Positions 15,895 through 23,970 of a stretch of DNA of 64,000 nt are shown in pieces. Source of the stretch: a virus. Positions within the stretch are counted from its first letter, which is position 1. Every line of letters starts with the position of its first letter. The stretch spans positions 144,487 through 208,486 of IMG/VR virus record IMGVR_UViG_3300022744_000022. One strand, given 5' to 3'. The notes under the pieces are model-generated. The model saw only the letters and a list, made by a program, of their open reading frames with translations, had not been told where the DNA came from and did no database searches. Made by a program: the position numbers and the translations under genes.

Positions 15895-16970
15895 GTTCGG
15901 GACGCGAGATAGCGGCTCACCACAGCGGCGGCAGTTTTCTTGTCCTTTGCTTCCGCTCCCATGGAGTTGAGGACTTCTTGGAAGTCCTCATCGGTGAGCT
16001 GCTCGATCTCTTTGGCCACCGCTGCCATCATGAACTTGGCCATTGCGTCCTCGGCAGAGTCGCCTTTTGCGTCCTTGTCCTCGGAAGCGATGTGCTGAAT
16101 CAGGTGGGCCACGCCATGTCCAACGTGCCCCAGCTCTTCTAGCATGTGCAGGTCCCCAAGGTGTTTAGACACCGACTTCATCGCCACATGCCTAGCCAGA
16201 TTTTTGGCGAACACCCCAGCGGCCATCAACGGGCCTGACGCAGCAAACGCAGCGGCAGCTCCGCCAATCGCCATGTGGGTGGCTACTTCCTTGAAGGCGG
16301 ATTTCTGCTTCTTGGTCATCTTGCCGCCCTGCATCACGGCCTTGACGCCCTCTGCGGCAGTTTTGAACTCGTGAACCTCGTGCTTGGCGGTAGTCACGAG
16401 GTTCGTGATCATCTTCTTGGGGGCGTTCACCAGGGCGTCTTTCGCTTCACCCAACGCCTTCTTGCGGAACTCATCGTCCCCGAAGAAGTGCTTGACCGCT
16501 TTCGGGGCTGCCTCCACGAACTTCGTGGCTGACTCAGAGAGGCCTTTGAACCGGGCCTTCCAAGCGTCGAACTTGCCCGCAGGCTTGGCGGTCTCCTTGG
16601 GGGCCTCGGGAGCCTTGGCTTTGGCGGGCGGGGCCTTGGGCTGAGGCTTGGCCTCTGGCTTGGACTCAGGCTTCTTCTTGGCCTTGTCCGGGATGGGCGG
16701 CGGGGTGCTCTTAGGAGCCTTAGGCGGAGTGCTCTTGGGGCCAGCCGGGGGCGGGGGCTTGGGGGGCGTCTTACCGCCCGCTGGCGGGGGTGCTTTGGGC
16801 TTCTTGACCCCGGGCTTCTCAGCCGGGCCGCCTTTGGCCTTGTTCTCGTTGACCGAGTGCTGGGTCCTGTCGGCGTCCGGGTGTTCCTTGAGGTACTCGT
16901 TCAAGGCCTTCTCGGAGGGGAACTCCTTGGCTTGACGGTACCTGGACGCGACTCGTGCTGCTAGACCCAT
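15891..16970 (-). CDS. Virion-protein-like Pro/Lys-rich protein with RYL motifs
   Basis: 359 residues. Starts MGLAARVASRYRQAKEFPSE, followed by an NEYLKEHPDADRTQHSV segment that I associate with proteins of other large phages. Residues ~45-125 are a Pro/Lys/Ala-rich linker. Residues ~125-290 are helical with an Ala/Gly-rich hydrophobic stretch (~230-250). It ends AAVVSRYLASRT. The V-x-x-RYL element at both ends is shared with the 10959 gene. Structural or injected protein is an inference. Converges with the previous gene by four bases. Confidence 0.65.
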   Translation of the reverse strand: MGLAARVASRYRQAKEFPSEKALNEYLKEHPDADRTQHSVNENKAKGGPAEKPGVKKPKAPPPAGGKTPPKPPPPAGPKSTPPKAPKSTPPPIPDKAKKKPESKPEAKPQPKAPPAKAKAPEAPKETAKPAGKFDAWKARFKGLSESATKFVEAAPKAVKHFFGDDEFRKKALGEAKDALVNAPKKMITNLVTTAKHEVHEFKTAAEGVKAVMQGGKMTKKQKSAFKEVATHMAIGGAAAAFAASGPLMAAGVFAKNLARHVAMKSVSKHLGDLHMLEELGHVGHGVAHLIQHIASEDKDAKGDSAEDAMAKFMMAAVAKEIEQLTDEDFQEVLNSMGAEAKDKKTAAAVVSRYLASRT

Positions 16971-17002
16971 GCAGACGCGAGATCATCGAAGGATCTTTTG
17001 GA

Positions 17003-17281
17003 TCAGTCCCGGATCACGCTCAGCGTCAAGTCCGCCGGGGCCTTGCAATGCACGGCCCGCTCCACCTTCCGGATCGCCACCACCGCCTCCCCTGACCACC
17101 CCCGAGGCAACACCTGCCCTCGACCGCACAGGTTGAAGCGAGTGTCCTGACGAGACGATGTGGCCCAAGAGCCTGGCGCGAGGTTCCCTAATTCGGATTC
17201 AGGGGGCCGTGGGACAGGGTACGCCACCATCATAAACAGCTCACCCGTAGGCAAAACAGGAAGTTCATCGCTTTCAGACAT
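17003..17281 (-). CDS. Small protein, last gene of a five-gene minus operon
   Basis: 92 residues from ATG 17281, with a GGTGTAATC box between it and the previous stop. Beta-rich, with ELFMMVAYPVPRPPE. No family recognised. Confidence 0.65.
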   Translation of the reverse strand: MSESDELPVLPTGELFMMVAYPVPRPPESELGNLAPGSWATSSRQDTRFNLCGRGQVLPRGWSGEAVVAIRKVERAVHCKAPADLTLSVIRD

Positions 17282-17301
17282 GATGGACCAGATTACACCA
17301 G

Positions 17302-17733
17302 TCACGCCGCAACGTGTCGCACACCCTCGGCAATAGCCCGCTCAATGTCTTCTTCGGTCAACTCCCACCCATCGTAGGGTAGCCGGGCCACCACTCTGGT
17401 CTTGAACTTCTGGAAGTAACGGATCGCTAGGTACTCATGAAGTTGGAGCCCCAGCCACTCATCTTCGGGCGGCAGCACACTGATCCCCAGAGCGGCCAGC
17501 ACGATCCGATGGTTCTCGGGATCGATCAGGTGCGAGACCAAGATGGCCAACGCGGTTTGTCCGGGACCCGATCCATGATACCCCCACTCGAAACCCGTCG
17601 GACTTTTGGTCAAGAGGTCGAGCCTGGGATTCAGAGCCCACCCACTGCCCGAGTTCAGATCCTCGACAGTAATCGAACAGACCTTCGTCTCGGGGTCACG
17701 GCGACCCGTGTACTTGAAGTAAGCTCTAGACAT
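17302..17733 (-). CDS. DUF6166-like protein
   Basis: 143 residues. The pattern YFKYTGRRD, then SPTGFEWGYHGSGPGQTALAIL and a C-terminal FKTRVVARLPYDGWELTEEDI matches the DUF6166 family as I know it. Function unknown. Overlaps the upstream gene by eight bases. Confidence 0.75.
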   Translation of the reverse strand: MSRAYFKYTGRRDPETKVCSITVEDLNSGSGWALNPRLDLLTKSPTGFEWGYHGSGPGQTALAILVSHLIDPENHRIVLAALGISVLPPEDEWLGLQLHEYLAIRYFQKFKTRVVARLPYDGWELTEEDIERAIAEGVRHVAA

Positions 17734-18133
17734 TCTTCAACGTCCCTTCGATCAACTTGAGGCACCGTTTGCAGGTAACCTCCGCTTCGTTGGAGGTCAA
17801 ATTCTTGTACGAGACGTGCGGCGTCTCGCAGATCTGTGCTGACCTGCCGTTGACCTTATGGGCCATGTGAATCTTGCGAGGAAGGATCGAGAGCAGTTCC
17901 TCTTGCGTCATAGGCTTCACGAGCCCGGCCCGCATGTAGAGCTTGAAGCCCTCTTTCGCAAAACGCTTCTCCAGGTCCAGGATGGCCTTTTCGATGACTT
18001 GCTCCAAGACACCCGCCTCCGAGATCTTGGCACTCGTTGCAAACGACAGCTCAACCGACATTGGGACATTCAGGTCTTGAATGTCCTCATCGGGTTGAAG
18101 CCGTTTCAGCAAGGGTCGGGGCCGATCAGGCAT
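17726..18133 (-). CDS. Protein of unknown function
   Basis: 135 residues. N-terminal MPDRPRPLLKRL, then helical segments; the last 40 residues contain C-x(20)-CKRC, possibly one zinc site. Overlaps neighbours on both sides within the operon. Confidence 0.7.
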   Translation of the reverse strand: MPDRPRPLLKRLQPDEDIQDLNVPMSVELSFATSAKISEAGVLEQVIEKAILDLEKRFAKEGFKLYMRAGLVKPMTQEELLSILPRKIHMAHKVNGRSAQICETPHVSYKNLTSNEAEVTCKRCLKLIEGTLKNV

Positions 18134-18368
18134 TCAGCAACTCACGCAGATGCGCTGCAAGAAAGCGCCCGGTGGGCTGGTTCTCCATGCTCGCCGCTGA
18201 CTGCTCGATGCGTTCCTTCAGCGCTACGAACGCTCGCAGTTCCTCGATCGCAGCCTTGAACGCATCCCCGTCAACCTCAAAGTAGGTTGGGCTCATGTCC
18301 TCGGTTGCCGACCCGTCTTGAAGCTCAGTGACTTGTTCAAGACGATCCAGAAGTTGTTGCGTGGTCAT
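18126..18368 (-). CDS. Small helical protein
   Basis: 80 residues, mostly helical (TTQQLLDRLEQVTEL, FKAAIEELRAFVALKERIEQ). Starts inside the previous stop. No family recognised. Confidence 0.65.
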   Translation of the reverse strand: MTTQQLLDRLEQVTELQDGSATEDMSPTYFEVDGDAFKAAIEELRAFVALKERIEQSAASMENQPTGRFLAAHLRELLNA

Positions 18369-18556
18369 GTGCGCGTTGCTCCCGTGAACTTGCGATCCAA
18401 GTAGTCCCCATCATCCTCGGGCTCGGGGGTCGGTTCCTCCGCCACCTTGGGCATCCGCTGCTTGAGCCAATCGGCGGCATCGTAGAGGCCGTTCTGGTTG
18501 GCCAACCCCAAAAGGGTCTGGAGTTGGTCGGTGACTGAACGTTGGTCGGGCATCAT
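18365..18556 (-). CDS. Small protein, first gene of the minus operon
   Basis: 63 residues; tandem ATG starts at 18556 and 18553, only a few bases after a full two-part promoter, so the mRNA leader must be very short. Acidic/Pro centre (EEPTPEPEDDGDYLD). No family recognised. Confidence 0.7.
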   Translation of the reverse strand: MMPDQRSVTDQLQTLLGLANQNGLYDAADWLKQRMPKVAEEPTPEPEDDGDYLDRKFTGATRT

Positions 18557-18561
18557 GCGGG

Positions 18562-18590
18562 TACTACACCGGGGCTTGGGAAAACTCTAG
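18562..18590 (-). promoter_or_regulatory. Two-part CTAG...GTGTAGTA promoter
   Basis: On the minus strand CTAGAGTTTT, with 16 bases between CTAG and GGTGTAGTA. The box ends six bases before ATG 18556. It drives the five-gene operon down to 17003. Confidence 0.85.
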
Positions 18591-18610
18591 AAACGGGTTA
18601 CGCTTCTCAG

Positions 18611-18895
18611 GTGAAAACCTTACGCGAACGCCTTCAAGACTGGCACGATTGCGATGTTGCCGAATATGAACTCGGCGTAACTCTTGGGCTTTGGCCAGAA
18701 TGGGGCGGCGGGCCTCCTGGGGAAGACCCTTGGCATGGGCACAAAGGCGTCTTTTGGACCGCCAACCCCCTGGGGACCATGCTTCACGAGACCTTGGTGA
18801 GCCTGACTACACTCGGGATGCTGGAATCGAGGGAAGACGGGTTGAGCTTCCGGTGGAACCCTGCTTGGGACTCGAATTCGTTGAAGGGTGCCTAG
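18611..18895 (+). CDS. Small protein of unknown function
   Basis: 94 residues from GTG 18611, the first start after the divergent promoter. MKTLRERLQDWHDCDVAEYE then a Trp/Gly-rich middle and a wHTH-like LVSLTTLGMLESREDGLSFRW end. Weakly resembles a small winged-helix protein. Confidence 0.65.
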   Translation: MKTLRERLQDWHDCDVAEYELGVTLGLWPEWGGGPPGEDPWHGHKGVFWTANPLGTMLHETLVSLTTLGMLESREDGLSFRWNPAWDSNSLKGA

Positions 18896-18920
18896 AGTTT
18901 CTCTGCTCTCCGGTGTAGTA
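18892..18920 (+). promoter_or_regulatory. Two-part CTAG...GTGTAGTA promoter
   Basis: CTAGAGTTT overlaps the stop of the previous gene; after 16 bases comes GGTGTAGTA, five bases before ATG 18926. Drives the 18926-22241 run. Confidence 0.88.
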
Positions 18921-18925
18921 CCAAC

Positions 18926-19210
18926 ATGTACCGCACCGTCGAAGAACTGGCAACAGACCTCGTGGACGACGACCGTACCTCTTTCACGTTCGCGGAAGCG
19001 GACGAGCTGGCGGAGACGCTTCAAGTCACGACCGCCAAGGTGATCCGTGACCTCAAGGCGTATGGGCTGACTTACGAAGGCCGTCCGAACGAGAAGTCGG
19101 TTCGCGGGTTCACCTCAAACCCGCATGACCGTTGGTACGGTCCGGGCTCAAGTCCCACGCATGGCGGCTCGGGCTGGGAACAGATCGCTGGTTTCGGAGG
19201 TCGGGAATGA
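18926..19210 (+). CDS. Small phage protein with C-terminal RWYGPGSSPTHGG motif
   Basis: 94 residues. A helical N-terminal half with a possible helix-turn-helix (AETLQVTTAKVIRDLKAYGL) precedes a Gly-rich C-terminus, HDRWYGPGSSPTHGGSGWEQ, that I recall in many phage small proteins. First gene after a strong promoter with practically no leader. Confidence 0.75.
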   Translation: MYRTVEELATDLVDDDRTSFTFAEADELAETLQVTTAKVIRDLKAYGLTYEGRPNEKSVRGFTSNPHDRWYGPGSSPTHGGSGWEQIAGFGGRE

Positions 19211-19536
19211 AACTCCGGATGTTCACTCGGGTTGGGGTCATCAGTGCGACCGGGAAGCGCCGAAGCCGCAATGTGAGCGCTCGCAAGTGCGTCTCGATCG
19301 AAGACCTCGTTCGATGCTTTGAGCACAACCTCCGGTTCGTGACGGACCCTACGATTCAATCCATCCGTATCGATGTTCGCCGTCCGAGCAGCAACCCCGA
19401 ACTGAAAGAGTTCGAGAACGACCCGGACGGGGACTTCTCCTGGCAGCACGACGCAAAGCTTTCGGCAGAAGTGGCCGGTGTGCTCAAGAACAAGTACCCC
19501 GAGCTGCCCGTGACCATCGGGTACATTTTCGTATGA
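19207..19536 (+). CDS. Protein of unknown function
   Basis: 109 residues from the ATG overlapping the previous stop. MKLRMFTRVGVISATGKR start and a GYIFV end. No family recognised. Coupled to the 523-residue gene. Confidence 0.7.
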   Translation: MKLRMFTRVGVISATGKRRSRNVSARKCVSIEDLVRCFEHNLRFVTDPTIQSIRIDVRRPSSNPELKEFENDPDGDFSWQHDAKLSAEVAGVLKNKYPELPVTIGYIFV

Positions 19537-21104
19537 AGCGCAAACCTAAAGAGACCAAGAAAGAGCGCAAGCAGCGCCTGGTCCAAGGGATCAAGGCGGC
19601 TCGCAACGCCCAGCCCGCAGCACCCCTGCACTTGGCCGATTCCGCCTACGTGGAAGCGATGCTGGACGGTTCCACTCGTCTGAATGTGGCTGCCGAAGTG
19701 GCGGCCGATCCCCGAGTCTCGATCTGGCTGCAACAGCTCGACAAGCGCATGGACCTGATCGCGAGTCGGGGCAGCGTTACCCGCAAGCAGTGTGACGTGA
19801 TCCTGAGCATCGTCCAAGAGTGGGAGAACGCCAACGCCACCAATCGGTTCAAGTCCAAGGCGGAGGCCTCTGTCTCGGTGGCCCGGATGCTCGATAGCGT
19901 GATCAAAGCGCTCCCGAAATCCAAAGTCCCGCTCACCCCTGAGCAGATACGACGCGAGGCCGAAGACATCGGAGAGCTGTCTGACGCGATCCTAGACACC
20001 AAGTCCAACTTCGTGAAGACCGCCGGTCGGGTTGTACTCCCCGAGGGTCAAGCTGCCGTTGAAACTTACCTCTACTGCATGCAGAAGCTCATGGAGGGGG
20101 CCAACGGCATCGTCAAGGACTTGGACGACAAGGGTAAGCGTGCAGGTATCGAGGCAGCCCGGCAGATTTGGGCTCAAGCTCGGGACGCGAGGGTGTTCGA
20201 GATCCCCGCTCAGATCTGGCAGAGCCAGCACCGCATTCACGAACAGCACTTCATGATGGCGATTGCCAAGCAACAGATCCCCCAAGAGGAAGCGCTGGAA
20301 TTCCTGCGTGTGAACGCACAGGTCCAACCCTTCCCGGAGAAGCTCCCGTTCGACTACTGCTACATCGGGCTCGGGGCTGGGGTCATGCTCGACTTGGCGC
20401 TGGCGAAGATGCGGATCTCCGGTTCGGACAAGAAAGAGAACGTGGTGGGGGTGTGCTTACTCGGGTACCTGATCTGCGGTCCGAACAAGCAAGTCTACGA
20501 GATGCTCCACGTCATCTTGGAGGACACCGACTTCTTTCTGCCGTTGGCCCAGCGCTACGATGGTTCATGGCCTTTCGGTGAGACTCTCGCGGCATGGCTC
20601 GTGGCTCAGATGGTGGACCTGATCAACGAGCACAACACCGTGGTAATCAACCACGAGCCCTCGCAGAAGATGAAGGCCGCTTACCGTAAGACCGGCAAAG
20701 GCGCTCCAGGCTTCCTCCCCCGGCCCTACTACACACTGCACCTGAAGCACTCGATCATTGACGAGTCCGAGCTTGAGCCCCGGAGCGAGAACGGTTTTGG
20801 CCGGACCCTGGCGTACCGCTACGACCGACGGGGGCATGAACGCTGCTACGTGGCACGCGGCCCTCTACCCATTGACGAGAAGACCGAGAAGAAGCTGCTC
20901 AAGTACGGGTACCGCTTCATCGTGGGCAAGCCTGACGCTGAGGATGCCGCTCGGCTGGCCTACCGCAACTTCCCACCCAAACGCTCGGACGAGTGGATGG
21001 CGGTCAAGGTTCGCTGGATCGAAGACGTAGTGGTGGGAGACGAGAAGCTACCGTACATCCCGGCGGTCAGAGTTCCCGAGAAGCCTCAGGTGCTAGCCCC
21101 ATGA
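19533..21104 (+). CDS. Large protein of unknown function
   Basis: 523 residues. A basic N-terminus (KRKPKETKKERKQRL) leads into a long helical region (to ~270). The second half has an alpha/beta part with YCYIGLGAGVMLD, VCLLGYLICG and ISEHN-like segments. The C-terminus carries RRGHERCYVARGPLPID and DEWMAVKVRWIEDVVVG. No family recognised. It sits in a six-gene coupled run with an oxygenase and a ParB-like gene. Confidence 0.8.
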   Translation: MKRKPKETKKERKQRLVQGIKAARNAQPAAPLHLADSAYVEAMLDGSTRLNVAAEVAADPRVSIWLQQLDKRMDLIASRGSVTRKQCDVILSIVQEWENANATNRFKSKAEASVSVARMLDSVIKALPKSKVPLTPEQIRREAEDIGELSDAILDTKSNFVKTAGRVVLPEGQAAVETYLYCMQKLMEGANGIVKDLDDKGKRAGIEAARQIWAQARDARVFEIPAQIWQSQHRIHEQHFMMAIAKQQIPQEEALEFLRVNAQVQPFPEKLPFDYCYIGLGAGVMLDLALAKMRISGSDKKENVVGVCLLGYLICGPNKQVYEMLHVILEDTDFFLPLAQRYDGSWPFGETLAAWLVAQMVDLINEHNTVVINHEPSQKMKAAYRKTGKGAPGFLPRPYYTLHLKHSIIDESELEPRSENGFGRTLAYRYDRRGHERCYVARGPLPIDEKTEKKLLKYGYRFIVGKPDAEDAARLAYRNFPPKRSDEWMAVKVRWIEDVVVGDEKLPYIPAVRVPEKPQVLAP

Positions 21105-21388
21105 TCTCTCATGCCCGCAAGCTTCATATCAACGGAGAGACCTACCACTGGACGGGCTCCAAAAACGGGATTGTGCTCGATCTCGGGGCACACGGTCGGT
21201 TCGAGGTCGGGCTCGAAGTGATCAATCCCGAGAATTACTGCTGGAGCGGCTGTTGCGATCCGGCCCCTCATCCGACACCTGGCCTCGCAAGTCACATCGC
21301 ACGCATTCAACTGGCAACGGATCTCGTGTTGGAACCTGGTGTCGAGATTGACCACGTGTGGAAAGTCACATCCGTGAGGAAGCTGTGA
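21101..21388 (+). CDS. Small protein of unknown function
   Basis: 95 residues from the ATG overlapping the previous stop. Contains an ENYCWSGCCDPAPH segment and otherwise beta-rich sequence. No family recognised. Overlaps the oxygenase gene by four bases. Confidence 0.7.
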   Translation: MISHARKLHINGETYHWTGSKNGIVLDLGAHGRFEVGLEVINPENYCWSGCCDPAPHPTPGLASHIARIQLATDLVLEPGVEIDHVWKVTSVRKL

Positions 21389-21837
21389 CGGTACGGATCC
21401 TCACGAACTTCCTGACTCAAGTGGACATTGAGCAGCTCTTGCTCTTTGCTGAACAAGGTAACTTCGAGCCCGGCCGTCAAGGCACTGGCTACGTCAAGGC
21501 GTGCATCCCGCCCCAACTCTTTCCCGAGCTACGCAAAGACTCGCTCAAGCAGCTCGGGGCAACCCTGGACGTTGGGCACGACTGCTATCTCGTACGGTAC
21601 GGGGTGAACACCTGGATCCCGTCTCACAAGGATGATGCCCCGCTTGCTCAAGAGCACCACCGCCTCAATGCCATGGTCACGATGCCCGAACGAGGTGGCC
21701 AGCTCATCGTGGAAGGCCAGTCCATCGAGCTTGCAGTCCGCGATGCCTACGTTTTCCGACCGGACCTTCAGGAGCACGAGGTGCAACGTGTCGAAGCCGG
21801 TGTACGGCTCATTTGGTCCGTTGGCGTTCTGGTCTAA
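21385..21837 (+). CDS. 2-oxoglutarate/Fe(II)-dependent oxygenase-like protein
   Basis: 150 residues from GTG 21385. The facial triad is visible as H81-x-D83 (PSHKDDAP) and H131 (DLQEHEVQ), with R141 as the likely 2-oxoglutarate contact. Strands such as RLNAMVTMPERGGQLIV and DAYVFRP fit the jelly roll of prolyl-hydroxylase-type or AlkB-like enzymes. Such phage enzymes can modify nucleic acid bases or proteins. Substrate unknown; it lies beside a ParB-like gene. Confidence 0.8.
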   Translation: MTVRILTNFLTQVDIEQLLLFAEQGNFEPGRQGTGYVKACIPPQLFPELRKDSLKQLGATLDVGHDCYLVRYGVNTWIPSHKDDAPLAQEHHRLNAMVTMPERGGQLIVEGQSIELAVRDAYVFRPDLQEHEVQRVEAGVRLIWSVGVLV

Positions 21838-21851
21838 CCCCTGAGCCCTTC

Positions 21852-22241
21852 ATGAAACCCAACCAACTCTTGGTTCACCGTCTCTGGTCCCTCTGGAACC
21901 CCGTGGCAGCCCTGGGCTTACGCCCCAAGGACGTAGGGCGCTTTGGCCAAGTAGAGCCTCTGACGACCTTCCGAGAAGACCGCCGGGGCATCAAGTACCA
22001 TCAGGGCCGGATCCACTACTTCGTGCAGTGTCTCCGAGACGGCATCGAGTTGGATCCGATTTCCATCGACAACGATTGTGGGCACAACCTGATCCTGCCT
22101 ATCCCCGTTGTGCTCGACGGCAACCACAGATTCATCGCGCACATCCTCCTGGGGATCCCCCGGATCCCCGCCCATTACGGAGGTCGAGTGGACCTTCTGC
22201 GCTACCTGGAGGGGAAGCGGATGACGCCCCCGAAAGACTAG
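21852..22241 (+). CDS. ParB/sulfiredoxin-fold protein
   Basis: 129 residues from ATG 21852. The core GIELDPISIDND, then PIPVVLDGNHRFIAHILLGI, matches the ParB-like nuclease fold (P-x-x-V-x-DGNHR). Phage members act in DNA binding or base modification. Converges with the next gene by four bases. Confidence 0.8.
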   Translation: MKPNQLLVHRLWSLWNPVAALGLRPKDVGRFGQVEPLTTFREDRRGIKYHQGRIHYFVQCLRDGIELDPISIDNDCGHNLILPIPVVLDGNHRFIAHILLGIPRIPAHYGGRVDLLRYLEGKRMTPPKD

Positions 22242-22471
22242 CCAGCGTGGCAGTCGTAAGCGCCCGAGAATGTGGCGAGAATTCGTTCCGTGAATGTGGT
22301 GGGACGCCCTTCGGGGCACTGTGCCAAGGGGATGGGCAGGCTTTTCACTTGCTCGGCATCGAGCCCAACAGAGCTACCGCATGCCTCACAACGATACATT
22401 GACCAGCGGTAACCCTCGGTCTGAATCTGCGAATCTAGCTTGAACAGGTGTACTCGTTTGGCCACAGACAA
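22238..22471 (-). CDS. Small zinc-knuckle protein
   Basis: 77 residues from a TTG, or from the GTG two codons later; a GGTGTAGTC box ends right before. CEACG, C51 and C74 could ligate a metal. No family recognised. Confidence 0.65.
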   Translation of the reverse strand: MSVAKRVHLFKLDSQIQTEGYRWSMYRCEACGSSVGLDAEQVKSLPIPLAQCPEGRPTTFTERILATFSGAYDCHAG

Positions 22472-22506
22472 GACTACACCAAAAGCGCTTGGATCTGGTG
22501 CTGCCG

Positions 22507-22603
22507 TGCGCTACAGAGCACAGAAGGTGGGTTTGAGGCGGGATAGCGCCCCACGGTCGAGACTCCCCAGTCCTTGGCCCGGCCGCTATTCCGCCTCAAA
22601 CCC
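22507..22603. ncRNA. Candidate structured RNA: long inverted repeat in intergenic region
   Basis: GGGTTTGAGGCGG-G-ATAGCG pairs with CGCTAT-T-CCGCCTCAAACCC, about 19 of 20 pairs, enclosing ~34 bases. A GTGC/GCAC hairpin precedes it. No frame of note crosses it and it ends before the 22614 promoter, so it is not simply the next gene's leader. Function unknown; a terminator or stand-alone RNA is possible. Confidence 0.5.
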
Positions 22604-22613
22604 ATCTAGACGC

Positions 22614-22641
22614 TTGACGCCTCGTTCTGGACCGTGTTAGG
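22614..22641 (+). promoter_or_regulatory. TTGACG...GTGTTAG promoter
   Basis: TTGA, 16 bases, then GTGTTAG. The leader of about 50 bases holds a CCGTGTT/AACACGG stem that overlaps the box, and ends in CTAAGGA before ATG 22697. Confidence 0.65.
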
Positions 22642-22696
22642 CAGGGAACACGGATCGCGCCCTACGGGCCCCGTCCGCACAACCTAAGGACACCAG

Positions 22697-23248
22697 ATGG
22701 GCCACCCCGCAGGTAGCTTCTGTTCCCTTTGTCTCAAATCTGAGTCAGAGGTCCCCCGCTTGATTGTGAGCGGCACGATGGCAGCGGTTTGCACCGAGTG
22801 CATTCAGCTCTGCAACGAGATTTTGGAGGGGGACGACGAGCCTTTCACAGAGGAACCCCCGCCCCGCTACGTGGGTGGCGAGAGACCCCCTGTGCTCCCC
22901 GATACGCTCTCGATCGAGCTGTTCTACCACGCCACCGAGGTGATGCTGAACACGTTGGTGCTCTCGGGAGAACCCCAGCCCTATAGTACGGTGGCCCCCA
23001 TCGTGGGCTACCACCACCGGGACCGGAACTTCTATCGCATGCTCGGGCGGTCCCTACGTGAGGACCACGCCGCTGGACGCCCCCTCAGGGCCTCCATGGT
23101 CATCAACAAGGCTCTGGGGATGCCTGGGCAGGCCTACTTCATGGTCTGCCGTGAGCTGGGCCTGGAAGTCCCCAAGGGCGGTGAAGCGGCCTTCTGGACT
23201 GCCCAGCTCGACCGCCTCGCCCTAGAGTTTTCCGAAGTCCAAGTGTAG
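22697..23248 (+). CDS. ClpX-type zinc-finger protein
   Basis: 183 residues. The N-terminus has the ClpX zinc-binding pattern: C9-x2-C12, then C32-x2-C35 in AVCTECIQLCNEIL. The rest (LPDTLSIELFYHATEV, MVINKALGMPGQAYF, CRELGL, FWTAQLDRL) is a separate helical domain with no ATPase. It might bind the same partners as ClpX, or interfere with them; this is inference. Confidence 0.8.
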   Translation: MGHPAGSFCSLCLKSESEVPRLIVSGTMAAVCTECIQLCNEILEGDDEPFTEEPPPRYVGGERPPVLPDTLSIELFYHATEVMLNTLVLSGEPQPYSTVAPIVGYHHRDRNFYRMLGRSLREDHAAGRPLRASMVINKALGMPGQAYFMVCRELGLEVPKGGEAAFWTAQLDRLALEFSEVQV

Positions 23249-23250
23249 TA
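23222..23250 (+). promoter_or_regulatory. Two-part CTAG...GTGTAGTA promoter
   Basis: CTAGAGTTTT inside the end of the previous gene; 16 bases after CTAG comes AGTGTAGTA, six bases before ATG 23257. Confidence 0.85.
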
Positions 23251-23256
23251 CCCTCC

Positions 23257-23475
23257 ATGAAAGCCCTCTTGAACACGGTCTTTGCAGACGCCGCCAAGTG
23301 CCTGCACCCCAAGGCTCAGACCAAGAAGTACGTGGGCTCCACCGAGACCTACCACTACTGTCCGGACTGCATGACGACCTGGGGCGGCGAAGAGGGCCCC
23401 CGGAAGGTTGCGTTGATCGCGGCGGCGGCCCGGTACGAAGAAAGCCTTCCGATCTGGGAGTCGAGTCTGCTCTAG
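23257..23475 (+). CDS. Small zinc-knuckle protein
   Basis: 72 residues. CLHP and CPDCM with a His (ETYHYCPDC) suggest one zinc site. Starts six bases after a promoter box. No family recognised. Confidence 0.7.
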   Translation: MKALLNTVFADAAKCLHPKAQTKKYVGSTETYHYCPDCMTTWGGEEGPRKVALIAAAARYEESLPIWESSLL

Positions 23476-23511
23476 GTGCGGATTTAGGGCGGCGGCGGTG
23501 TAGCCTAAAGG

Positions 23512-23913
23512 ATGAGCACAGGCGTCAAACAAGTGATCGTGGTCCGTAAAGACCTCAACATGCGCAAGGGTAAAATTGCTGCCCAGGTTGCGCACGCGGC
23601 CATGATGTTCCTGATCAAGCCCGCCGAGGTCTACTGGGCTACAGACACTGTGGCTTCGTTCAAGACCCTGGTGACCCCACACCAACACGCTTGGCTCACC
23701 GGGTCCTTCACGAAGGTCGTGCCTTACTGCAACTCCGAGGCCGAGTTACGCGACCTAATCCAGAAAGCCCGAGATGCAGGAGTTGTGGTTCACGAGTGTA
23801 CAGACAACGGTCTCACCGAGTTCCACGGGGTCAAGACGCTCACCTGTGCCGCTTTTGGTCCCGATCTACCGGCAGTTCTCGACCCGATCACCGGCCACCT
23901 GTCCTTGTTGTGA
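23512..23913 (+). CDS. Peptidyl-tRNA hydrolase, PTH2 type
   Basis: 133 residues. The PTH2 signature is clear: QVIVVRKDLNMRKGKIAAQVAHAA at the start, SEAELRDLIQKARDAG in the middle, CTDNGLTEFHG and CAAFGPD near the end. PTH2 is the archaeal/eukaryotic-type enzyme that frees tRNA from peptidyl-tRNA. Its phage presence beside RNA-repair genes suggests tRNA recycling. A GGTGTAGCC box and TAAAGG lie just upstream. Confidence 0.93.
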   Translation: MSTGVKQVIVVRKDLNMRKGKIAAQVAHAAMMFLIKPAEVYWATDTVASFKTLVTPHQHAWLTGSFTKVVPYCNSEAELRDLIQKARDAGVVVHECTDNGLTEFHGVKTLTCAAFGPDLPAVLDPITGHLSLL

Positions 23914-23923
23914 TCAGAAACCC

Positions 23924-23952
23924 CTAGAGTTCTACCCTTCCCATGTGTAGTA
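23924..23952 (+). promoter_or_regulatory. Two-part CTAG...GTGTAGTA promoter
   Basis: CTAGAGTTC, 16 bases after CTAG, TGTGTAGTA. A GGGAGAGG ribosome-binding site follows, with the RNA-ligase ATG 18 bases after the box. Confidence 0.88.
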
Positions 23953-23970
23953 CCGGGAGAGGTTACGGCC

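Noticed and set aside
22530-22603. Possible tRNA gene with a GGTCGAGACTCC T-loop-like stretch
   Set aside because: No acceptor, anticodon or T-arm pairing fits a cloverleaf; the dominant fold is one long hairpin. No tRNA was found elsewhere either.
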